Origin: Gonium pectorale
Lineage: Eukaryota; Chlorophyta; Chlorophyceae; Chlamydomonadales; Volvocaceae
Length of the DNA stretch: 64,000 nucleotides
Direction of reading: 5' to 3'
NCBI GenBank assembly: GCA_001584585.1
Contig: LSYV01000105.1
Span: forward strand, 2,382 to 66,381
A program made the position numbers and the translations under genes. The notes beneath the pieces were generated by a model, which worked only from the letters and a program-made list of their open reading frames with translations, was not told where the DNA came from and did not search any database. Below, one piece after another: positions 12,201 through 24,200 of the stretch. The first letter of the stretch is position 1. Each line of letters begins with the position of its first letter.

Positions 12201-15200
12201 CGGCCACACACATGCCCAGAGCGTGCTTGGGCCTGATGGTATAGCCACCGCCGGCCACAGCCGTGAAGTTGAAAAGCTGGTCGTCCGACTTGGCGCAGTT
12301 TTTGAGGATCATGCGGGTCGTGCGTGCAGTGCCGGCATTCTCGAATCCAAAGCAGAAGCCGGTGCTTGAGCGGAGCCTCCACAAGCCGTCAGCTGCAATA
12401 GATGGCAAGACGGCCAAGAGTGAGCACGCAGCAGCGGTGCTTGCCAGTGGAGACCATGCATGTCATGATCTGGTTCACACTACGCGACTCAAGCCACTTG
12501 CAACTTTGCTTGCTTGCGTGGTGTGCATGAACAGCGTAGTATAGGGTGGGATAGGTGGGAACGGCGGAATCGCTCGAGACGCCTCGTCTGAACCCAGTAC
12601 AGCTATACATCAGCATCAACGGACTTCTTGCAACAATCTGTGCTCCTGGCAACCGGCAGGATACTCTCCTGATCCCGATACCTGTTCCACTTCACTTGTA
12701 CATCCCATTCCCTAGTCTCCCGCTCTCCCCTTCACCTACCTGCACTCTCGAGGTAGAACCGCTGGTTGGTTCCGCCATGGCAGCCATACTGAACAATCGG
12801 ATTGTCCAAGCCATTGCCAGTAGCATCAAAGCAGCTGCTCGCGCTGCCAAGGGCGGTGCCAAGAATGACCTGACCAGCGTGGACGAGCTCTGATAAAGGG
12901 CAAAGGAAGGGCGGGGATAAATGGTACGCGTCAGTATGAAGACAACACATTTGGCCTGCCCAATCAAACTCTTCAAACTGGATAGGCAAGAACAACTCGA
13001 AGAATCTGGATACGCTGTTATGAACCCATGCTCCGTTGGCAAGGGCTTACCGCTCCTGTTGGCATTCTTGCTATACAGGCACGTCGCGGGCCCATAGATT
13101 GTGTCACCACTCCTCTTTACGAGACCCGCGGCAGTCACGTAGCTGCACCAGGGTGTGTACGAGCAGTACGAAGCTGCGTTGTCAACCGAGCCCCTGTTCG
13201 ATATGTCCGACCCTCCAATCGCCATGGTGTCCACCAGTGCCGTGAAGCCGGCCACGGGGGAGCACACTGAGAGGGGGAGGACATACAGGTGGCCGATACA
13301 CAGAAAGGGTAAGCAAACGACTTATCAGTAGGGCTCGCCTTCTTTCGCATATCATTAAACAATATAGAACTACAAGTGAATATGCGACGCCGCTGGTGGG
13401 GCGTGGCAATATCTGCGCTTGCATGAGAACAATACATGCATGGCGTGTGTAAGTAAGAGCTAAGGGGCGATACGCAACGGCCCCGAAACGGAGATTATGA
13501 GGCATGAGACTCATCAGACGCCCACCACCTCCGGCAATGCCGAAGGGGCTTACAAAAGCCGTTCCCGTCTGAAGATAACACTATTGATGTTTGTTCATAC
13601 CTGTAGGCGCTGGCACGGTGACCAGGGCCTGGAAGAGCTGGGACTGGGTTCCGGCGCACTCCCACAGCTGGATCCGCCGACCGTTGTTCCCATCCGCGTT
13701 CTCCACGTCCACACACATCCCCGGAGCATGCTTGGGCTGAATGGTGTAGCCGCCTCCCGCCACAGCTGTGAAGTTAAAGAGCTGGTCGTCCGCATTGGCG
13801 CAGTCCTTGAGAACCACCCGCGTCTGGCGCACGGTGCCAGCGTTACGGACGCCAAAGCACAAACCGTTGACGGTCCGGAGCTTCCAGTAGCCTGACCAGC
13901 TGCCAGCTGTAGGAACAAGGGAGCGAACGAAGTCACTACCAGGAACACTGTGCCCATCCCAAAAACCCCAAAACCATTTCAGCCAGGTTCGTTAAGCCCA
14001 CATGTACGTACGGGAACCCCTGCAAGCAGCCTCACATGCAGCCTCGAGGTAGAACCTCTGCGCGTCGTTGTTGTTGCTGCAGGGCCACTGCTGAACCTCC
14101 TGGTTAACCACGAAGTTGGCGTTGATCACGTCCCAGCAGCTGGTGGAGCTTCCCATGGAAGTACCCAACATGAAACGGCCACGATTGATAAGCTCTGGTG
14201 GGGTGGGCAGACAAAAAGGATTGAAAGGGCTCGACGCAAACTAGTACAACACAACACGGGGAGCGTGCTTCGTGCAGCACCGCATACACTGCAACAGGTA
14301 GCTTCAGCTCACAGCAGCGAGCCGCATACAAACTACATTGCTCACCGCTGGCAGGATTCCGGGTGTAAAGGCATGTTACCGGCCCGTAAATCAGATCTCC
14401 ATCTCTCTTGATGAAACCAGAATTTGACACGTAGGTGCACCAGGGCAGGTAGGCGCACGCCTGGGCCGCGCTGGCGACCGAGCCGGCGTTCGTGACATCC
14501 CGTCCACTGGCCATGACCATGGTATCCAAGGACGTGTTGAAGCCGGCCACATCAGGGCACACTGTATGGCACGTTCCAGGGGAAAGGCAATGAACACAAC
14601 GATTAGCTGGGCGCCAGCTGCGTTTTTCCCGTCGCGGAGGGAAAAAGAAGGTATGAGTATCTCATCTCAAGCAAGTAATGCAGGCCGTATAAACAGACCC
14701 AAAAATACTCCGGCGCACGGCTGGCGGCATAAGGATGGGTCTGCGCTGTCGTTCAACTAACCCATCCTCGTCGACATCGATTCAAACTTTCGGTGCACCA
14801 CCAAACATCGCTTGTCCGTCCTATCCTGCAGAGGCATGTCCACGTTACGAGTACCTGTAGGCGCTGGCACCGTGACCAGGGGCTGGAACAGCTGGGACTG
14901 GGCCCCAGTGGTGCATTCCCACAGCTGGATCCGCCGACCGTTGCCACCATCCTCGCCCTCCACGGCCACACACATTCCCGGAGCATGCTTGGGCCTGACA
15001 GTGTAGCCGCCGCCAGCCACAGCGGTGAAGTTGAAGAGCTGATCGTCCGCGGTATTGCAATTCTTCAGGGTCATCCGGGTCTGGCGCGCGGTGCCGGCAT
15101 TCTGGAACCCAAAGCACAGGCCGTTGTATGTCCGGAGCCTCCACCAGCCGCCAGCTATCAAGGGTAAAAGGAGGGATGTGGTAAAACATGATGGGAAGGG

Positions 15201-18200
15201 CAGAGTGGCACAACAAGTTATATTATATATGCTGTTAAGTTCCTGGCTGTGGGCGCCTGTTACCGACCATGCTACAGTCATTGCTATCATTGCTGCCGTA
15301 GGGTAGAACTCAGCATATGACATTAGCTGATATGTGTTGAAAACACTCAGTGTCGTCCTCACCCGCGCTTTCCAGGTAAAACTTGTGATTGATAACATCT
15401 GAGCAGGAATACTGGTAGACTTCGACGCCGACGGTAATGCCGCCTTGGTCCCAGCAGCTTCCTGAGATGCTTGTTGAGGTTCCCATGATGACCTGGGCGC
15501 GATCAACAAGCCCTGCGGAGGGAACGAAGGGCGCAGTCATTGCTACATATATAGGACGGGGCGTGCAAGTTGAGCCATGGATGTACTGATACTCATTCGG
15601 TGCTCATGCATGCATGCTGTGAACGATGATGGCGACATCGTGCACAGGTACTCGAATGCGACGATACCGCTCATTGGATATGCCTGACGGACAATGGCCT
15701 GACGCCATTGACGCCCTCGACATACGGGTGCCCAGCCTACTGGGACTTACCACTTCTGTCCGCCCTCGTGTACATGCACGTCGCAGGGGCATAGCCGGTG
15801 AAGTCGGCGCTCCTCTTCATCATGCCCGTTCCCAATATGTAGTTGCACCACGGCGTGTAGCCACAGACACGAGCCGCGTCTTGCACCGTGCCAGGGTCCA
15901 TGATGTCCAGTCCGCCGTACGCGCTCACGTCCACAGTCGCGGTCCAGCCCGCAATGGCCGCGCACGCTGCAAAAGCGGGTCATGGAGCATATTGAAGGCA
16001 AATGTGCCTTGTACACATCCAACACAGCCTTGCTATCTTGCTTGAGGGGGAGTTAGGAGCCTGCGTAAATCCAAGCCGGCTAAAGGGCCTTGGGTGTTCA
16101 TTGGGCACGGATATTACGAGGGATCCGCGCACTTCCCCTGCCCCTGGACTGCCTCCTGTTTCAACACCCGCGTAATGCCCCCATGTCGGACGGAAAACGA
16201 GGCCGATTAGAATCTCCTCATTAAGATAGCAAGGCTGATCCATCACATTCTTGACATTCCTTCCTCTCACAAACACAGTGGGCGCCAAAAAAGCCGAAGT
16301 GCACTTACATGTCGCTGGGTAGGCCTTCTCCAGGGGCTTAATGAGCTGGGATTGCGTTCCATTGCACAGACCCAGCTGGATCCACCTTCCGTTGTCCTGA
16401 GATGCGTTCTCGACATCGACGCACATGTTCTGCGCATGCCTGGGCCGTAGTGTGTACGCGTCAGCTACGGCTGTGAAGTTGAAGTACTCATCGTCCGCCC
16501 GATTGCAGGTTTTAAGGGCGAGCCGAGTGCCCGCCGCGGTGCCATTGTTCCGCAGACCAACGCACAGGCCGTTGAGCGTGCGCAACTTCCACCAGCCGCT
16601 GCCTGCATTGTAGGAGGCGAATGGGCACGCATGTAGAAATGTATTCAACGCTCGGGCATCAGAATGCATTGCGATAACGAGGCAGAGTATGGCAACATCT
16701 AAAACATTACCCTGCAGAGGGCAAACTGGTCGTGTCCCCTTCGAGGCGGCAGGCAGGCTTACAAATTACCCGTCTCATGAAGACACGCACGCTTGCGAGG
16801 TCCCGGAAATACAGGTACGTACTACCCCAGCACCCGTATCCCTTGCATCCGCCCGCACCTGCATCCTCCAGGAACAGATCATGATTCTCGCTGTTAACGC
16901 ACGCATACTGGCTGATCTCGACATTCGGGTTGTAGTTGCCGCGCATGTCAAAGCACCTGCCAAGCAGATGGGTGAGAGTATGCGGTCGTTGCGAGGGGTT
17001 TCTCAGCTACAGTTCAGATAATCCGGGGTCGGCTGGCATGTGAACTAACGGGTGTAAGTTTCGGCCAGGTTGCTTGGCACCAGCACATGTGGAAAAAACT
17101 CTATTGCTCCTTCAGGGAACACGTATCGCACCTGCCAGAGTCGCCCGTGGAGGTGCCCCAGATGTACATCTTGCCGTGAACCAGTCCTGCAAACGTGACG
17201 GGTAGGTGACACCAGGCGCAGGGTCAAACAATGACAAACTCAAGTTTTGGCACTCGGGATATCGCTGCAGTCGATGCTGTACGGCAGCCGTGCACCTCAA
17301 GAAATCACGCTGTGTACACAACCGTATGGAGGAAAACTCACGGTCGCCGGTGGTGTTCTTGGTGTACAGGCAGGTAACGGGTCCATAGCCGGTGAAGGCG
17401 GCGTTCCTCTTGATCAAGCCCCAGTTCGTAATGTACGTGCACCAGGGCATGTAGCCGCAGACCCGAGCAGCATCTTGCACGGAGCCAGGGTCTTGGATGT
17501 CGACTCCGCCGTACGCGCTCACATCCACAGAAGTGGTAAAACCCGCCACCGGAGCGCACACTACAAGACGCAGAGATTATGGAGGGCGACGGTAAGATGC
17601 GCCCTACGTATCAACTTTACAGGGCTCCTCAGGCACAGTGCTTGCGTTTAGCTTGTGCGAGGCACAGGCAGTGCACGCACGAGGGGTCAAGCAATGAATT
17701 GTGTTACTGGAATGCCACCAAAAATGCAGACGAATTCTGCACACGTCCCCTACGCATCAGTCTGAGCACTCACCCGTCGGCGCAAGTGGCTGGTTCAAGG
17801 GCTGAAAGATCTGCGCCTGTGTTCCGGCGCACTCCGAGATCACCAGGGGCCTGTCGTTGTCCTGTGAGTCGGCCTGGACGTTCACACACATTCCCGGTGC
17901 GTTCTTGGGCTGGAAATTGTAGCCACCTCCAGGTACGGCCGTGATGTTAAAGAACTCGTCGTCCTCGTTGGTGCAGGTCTTCAGGACGACATACGTGCCC
18001 CGCGTGTTGTTGCGGTTGCGCATGCCCACGCACAAAAGGTTGGTATCCGTGCGGAGCTTCCACCAGCCATTCCCTGGGGCGGCAGACAAGATGCATCGGG
18101 AACAAACATCACGCAAACATACGCACCAGAAGACAGATCGGGGGCAAGGCGATTCCCACCAAAGGTGTTAAAAAGGAAAACGCATATGACGAGCGTAAGC

Positions 18201-21200
18201 GCGAAAGTGATGGCGTCGGTGTAGGACCCAGCTCCAGAGGCAGTCGAAGGGGCGATGTCCCTGCAAAGGTGTGTGAGACTCGTGGCACTGACAGGCTAGC
18301 ACCGCTTGGGCAAAAACGATGCTCAAGGGGTGCGACACAACCTCGGTGGGAAATGAGATCGAACACCTGCCGGCCGCTCAGCGCCATCCGGCAGCCAGCG
18401 CCACAGCTATCCAGCCCACAACCACGCTCCCTACAAATTAAAGCGTCCAGTCATCACGCACCTGCGCTTTCCGTAAACAACCTTTGATGGGCTTCTTGAT
18501 TGCATGCATACTGGATAACCTCGTTGTTGTCCCACTATAGATGGGCCGGGAGTGAAGGCGGAGAGTTAGGCCGGGCATGGCACTTACATGGGTGCTAGCA
18601 ATGACTAAGGAGCGCTTGGCAGGACGACCGTGAACGATAGATGGCCAAAGCACCCAGCCTCAGTGTATCAGCTAGTACATCCCGAAATCTCCAGAACCCC
18701 CACTGCACCCACGTAGTAATTGCGAAGGTCCCAGCAGCTCCCGGAGTTGCCGGTGGAGGTGCCGATGGCGACCTTCCTGCCGTGCACCACGTCTGCGTAC
18801 ACATACAGGACCATTGATATGATATTACGCCTGAACGCTTAGAGCAATAAGGAGGCACGTCGATAACAACACCATGGAGGTCACACGAAGCCACGCACTG
18901 GGCGCCAGGGAAGGCGCTGTAAAGGTTGAATCGGTCGATGAGCAAGCAAGCACCAAAGAAGCAAGGGACATCCCGTGTGCCCTCTTATGCGGAACGTACC
19001 ATTCACAGAGGAGTTCCTGGTGTACAGGCAAGCGCCGTCCATGGGGCCTGCCGTTACGCTCCGCAGGATGAGGCTCGTCGAGTTGACGAATCTGCACCAG
19101 GGGTTGTACGAGCAGATCTGCACCGCCTCGCTGAGCGAGCCCGCCTGGCGGACGTGGTACCCGCTGAAGGCCGTCACGTCGGCCCGCGAGGTGAAGCCGG
19201 CCAGCGCGGAGCACACTGGGAGAAGCAGAGGAGGGCAGATTGGCGCGGATGAGGGGTGACGGGCCGGCGAATGGAAGCGAAGAGAGAGCCGAGTTAGAAC
19301 GCACGACGACAAACCCCGGCGGTGTGACGGGCCGGCGATCTTTACGTGGCAGTCTTGGGCGAGGGGTTGCCGTACGTGTGGGGGAAGAAGACTGAGATGA
19401 AAAGGGAGGGGCTACGGCTGCCATAAAAGTGGCTGGCTTGGCTGCAAACTTGCTGCTGCTTGGTTGTAACGGTTCAGGATACAGCGTTTGACTTCTCAGC
19501 ACGCAAAGTGGACTCCTTTGCTGCTAGCCCTGCAGCAAAGGAACGCACCCGTGGCTGGCGAGTCAGCATTGACAGCTGTCAGTGTTGCAAACCCATGAAC
19601 CCCATACACGCACGCGTCTGAGCTCACCCGTCTGGGGCCTCGGTGTCGGCGGTTGCGGAGACGGCGGCCGCGGAGACGGCGGCCGCGGTGAAGGCGGCAG
19701 TGGCGGCGATGGCGCGGCGCTCATAGCCACCTCAAACTGCTGCGCCGGCAGCTGGTTGCAAAGAGCAATACCAACCCTCACGGCGCCACTGACAGCCTCA
19801 GTCGTCAGGCAGTAGCTGGGCGCGTGCTTGGGCCGGATATTGTAGCCACCTCCCACAGCAGCGGTGAAGTTGAACAGCTGCACGTCGGCGCCGTTGCACG
19901 TCGCAAGAATGGCTTGAGTGCCGGGGGTGCCGCCGAAGATGCTCCAGCAGAGGCCGTTCAGAGACCGGACGGTCCAGTGGTCGCCGCCTGCGGGATGGGG
20001 TGCGTGGATGGGCGCCCGGCGACGCAGGTACTTCCCAAGGTCTTGAAAGTTGGCGGCGTTCGGGTCAAGAACGGACACTTGCTACATATATACGCAAGGG
20101 ACGACGAAATACCGCAGACATGGATCCCATCGATAAGGTGCGCCAGTTTGGAGCGCACTCGCGTTCGAGGGTAGCATACAAATAGGCAACTAGTGGGGCC
20201 GCGGCACTGGTGCGCTGCGAATAACGAGTAGGCTCGGGCTCTCTCGTAGCCGCCAGCAACCACGCGCCGGTTCCTGGAGCGGCCGTAAAGCAATCAAGGA
20301 CGGCAGGACGACGGAGCAATCTGTTGACCTTGGTGCCCATGGTATTCGCCCGCCCCACATACACGTGAAGAAAGACCTACGTGACGCCAGGTAGAAGGCC
20401 TGGTTGGGCGAGCCGCTGCAAGGCAGCTGTCCTAGCACGGTGTTCTCGGTAACGCCGCCATGCACGCAGCTGCCGAACGAGGTCGCCGTGCCGACGATGA
20501 CGATGCTGTTGTGCACAAGGCCTGCGGTGGATGGGCAAGCAAGGTGGGCGCGTGAGCGGGCGGGCGGGGCAGGGCGGGGCCAATGGGCGGAAGCGAGTCG
20601 AAAGCTGCGTCGATCGAAGGTCATCAAGCAATCAATGCCGTCGTGCACGGACCCTTGCATTCCATCCATACGCTATCTTTGCGGATACGCTCACCGTCCG
20701 ACTTGGGGCGCGTGTAGAGGCAGGAGTTGGCCGCCGGGAAGGTGCTACTGACGTTGACCTTGAGCTCGCCCGAGGACAGGAAGTGCTTGCAGTAGGGCGT
20801 GTAGGCGCAGGCCTCCGCGGCGGCGGCCGCACTGCCGGCATTGCGGATGTCGATGCCACCAGATACGCCCGTGGCGTCCTGCACCGTGAAGCCCTGGACC
20901 AGCGGGCAGGCTGCGAGGAGGGAAGGAGGCCTCAAAGCACGCGGCAATGTGGAGGCGGGTGGCTTACTTCATCGACGACCATCAAGATGTATGGCATAGA
21001 GGGCAGTTCAGACGACTGGAGCTCCCGGAACTACCCGACTGGCATTTGCAAGACAGTAAATCGAATTGGCTAGTCTGCAGCAGCCGAGGCGCATGCACCC
21101 ACCAATCGGCGGCCGTGGCGGCGGGGGCGGCGACGTGGGCGGGCGCGGCGATGCGGGCGCCGGGTACGGCGGGCGCGGCAGGGGGCTGGTGGTGATATCA

Positions 21201-24200
21201 AACATCTGGGCTGGAGTGAGGTTGGTGGGCCAGATCTGCATCAGGCGACCGTCTTCCCGACCGCCTGTAAGGATAGGAGGTCCCGAGCGGGACTGGGGTA
21301 AGGAAAACGAGCGCGCGAGCACTGCGGCTGCTGTATGGGGCGGGCCATGAGCGAGTCTCGGATATGGGGTTGGGTAAATGGTCATAATACAACAATTATT
21401 AGGGTGCATCGTTATCTGAGCAGGTATCGTACGTAGTTACAGTTCAGTTGGTGTACCCACCATCATACACGTCTACGCGATAGTCCAACATGTGGCGTGG
21501 CTGCATGTAGTATCCGCCGTAGGGGTGCGCGAAGATGCGGTAGATCTGGTCCCATGCCGAGGTGTTGCAGATCTTGAGCTCGATGAAGGCGTATTGGACG
21601 CCGCTCCGCGAGAGCATATTGGTTGGGTCCCTGCATTTCCAACGCGTGGCGTCATGCCATGTCGGCTCACTTGCTTGGGTATGCTCCGCCCGTGCCTCTC
21701 AAAGGCGCGGGCGGATCCAAATTCCCGCCCGTTGCTGCGCCTAATCCCACCCGTCATTTTGCAGGGGGTACTAGCTGTCCCTTGTCCGATCAACAAACCA
21801 ACTAGAATTGAATCCCCAACAGTGAGCCTTGCCTTCCTGCGACAGAGAGCAAGTGTCCTAGCTTAGGGCATGGCCCACCTGACACCCCAGCACAGGCTTG
21901 TGTTTCCAGGCGACCGTATGCGCCACCAGCCGCCACCTGCACCATGGTATTAATCCATTGCGTGTGCTCATGGCAGAGAAAAAGCACAAAGCAAGCATGA
22001 TGGGAGGCAGGTACATGTCAGGATGGTGCTGTGCGGGGGCCAAAGTGGGCGCAAAGCCGCGTTCCACAAGAAGTGTATGTGTATGTGCAGTGTTTTCATA
22101 CTTGAGGGGTGGAGGGAGGGGAGACTGGGATGTCCTTTTGATGGAGTGCGCATTCCAGGAGCAGAGCTGCGTTGTGCCCGCGCGTGAACATGACTTAGCC
22201 CGGTTTGCAGCCAGCAGCACACGCACTCCACCAGACGTCAGCAGTGCAGCGTACCGGCGCTGGCGTCCTCAAGAAACCAGTGATGGCTGAAGGTGCCGTT
22301 GCAGGTGTACTGCCGCAGGACCTCTCCGACCGTCATGTTGCCACCGTCAATGCAACCTGCCGGCGGGGTTCGTGGTGATGTACGGGTTCCGGATCGACAC
22401 GTCAATGGGCGTGGGGACGGCACGAGAGAACTGCCAGAGGGATGAAACTAGGAAGGGCTAGCACATGCAAAGCATGCTTGCTCAGGGCATGAAAACGCTG
22501 TCTACGAGCACGCACGCACAAACCGGCCCACGTACAGAGCACGAAGCCTTGCTTACCGCCGTAAGACGTGGCCGTGCCGATGAGTACGTACGCATTGTCA
22601 GTGATCGCTGTCAGCAAGGCAAGGGGGATTGGGTGTGAAAGCGTCAAGAACTGCACAAAGAACAGTACTCACAAAACGCCAGCCAGACCGTTACGAGTGG
22701 GTAGGAATCAAGACGAAGCTGTTAACGACTCGGTGCACTGGAGCTGGAGCATGCCGCTTGAGGTGGATGGGCGTTTTAGCATCGGGCGATGCAGTTCAAC
22801 CTGCCGGGCTCACAGCGCCATAAATGTGTTTGGACTTCTTGCGGCGGGCCCGGAAAACAAATGGACTGAAGTAGTCACAACACCTAGATACTTACCGGTC
22901 ATGGCGGGCCGGGTGTAGAGACAGGTGCCGTTCTTGGCGGTGGTGCTGGAGATGGAGGTCTTGAGCTGGCCCGTGGACAGGAAAGCCTTGCAATAGGGAG
23001 TGAATGAGCATGCCTGCGCCGCGGCGGCGAAGTTGGGTAGGGTCCGGATGTCGGTTCCGGAGGCCTCCAGGTTGTCGCGCGCCACGAAGCCCTCGAACTG
23101 GGGGCAACCTGTGGGTGGGACGGCGTGCGAGGGCGCAGCAGGTGAGAGAGGTGAGGTGGTGAGCGTGAAGATGCAGATGACTGTACGACTCGCTTCTCTA
23201 CCTCTTTCGATGTGCACAAAGGGAATAAACAAAGCACCACCCCTGCCACACGCAACTCCCACGGTATGACCCAGCATGGGGACTACTACTAGCGAAGACC
23301 TCCGCTGATTGAGGGGGTCCTGTATGTGATGGGTTGTTTCGAGGATGGACGGCACGGTTCCATTTTAATGGCGCAGGATCTCACTTGATGGCGGTGGGGG
23401 CGGCAGCGCGGCAGGCGGTGGGCGCGGCTTGACACTCGTGATAATTTCAAATTGCTGCGCGGGGGTCTCGTTCGTCGGCCAGATCTGTATGAACGGGAAG
23501 GAAAGGCAAGTGATCAGAACCAAACGGCGGAGGCTAGATGGGTGCCCGAGCTGGGATGTTTCTGCAAGCCGAATCCAGTTTAGCTCGCGCCAGCTAGCTA
23601 GCCACACAGCTCTCACCTGAATGGTCTTGGCGTCGGTGGGCTCGGCGAGCAGTACGTCGACGCGCATGCCCTGCGCGTGCCTTGGAATGAAGTAGTACGC
23701 GCCCCTGGGGTGGCTAGTGACGCGGAACTGCTGGTCCTGGGCTGCATAGCGGCAGGGCTTGAGGACCATCTCTGCATAGCTGTCCGTCCTTTCATTGATG
23801 ACGCCCCAGCAGAAGCCCGTGACGGACTTAATGCGCCACCAGCCGTCGCCTGCAGCCAGTACGGGTGGGGCGGATAAGCCTTTCATGCGATATGACCAGT
23901 TATAAGGCATTCAATGCGCTTCCGGATTGAAAGTGTCGGATGAGTGCAGCTAGGCAGTGTCTGTGCGAACTCCAGTTACTCCAGCCTGGCAAGTGTGGCA
24001 ACGTTTCCCAGAAGAGGGGACGTGACGAACGTACGGCTGATCGATAGAGTCACGGGCATGCTTCGGGCATGCACGATTCATTCCCATAGGCTTTCTCACA
24101 TGTAACACCTGTACGAACGCATGGCGTGGCACGTACCCTCGTTCTCAAGGATCCAGTGCTGGCTCGGGTTTCCGTTGCAAGTGACTTGTCTTAGAATGGT

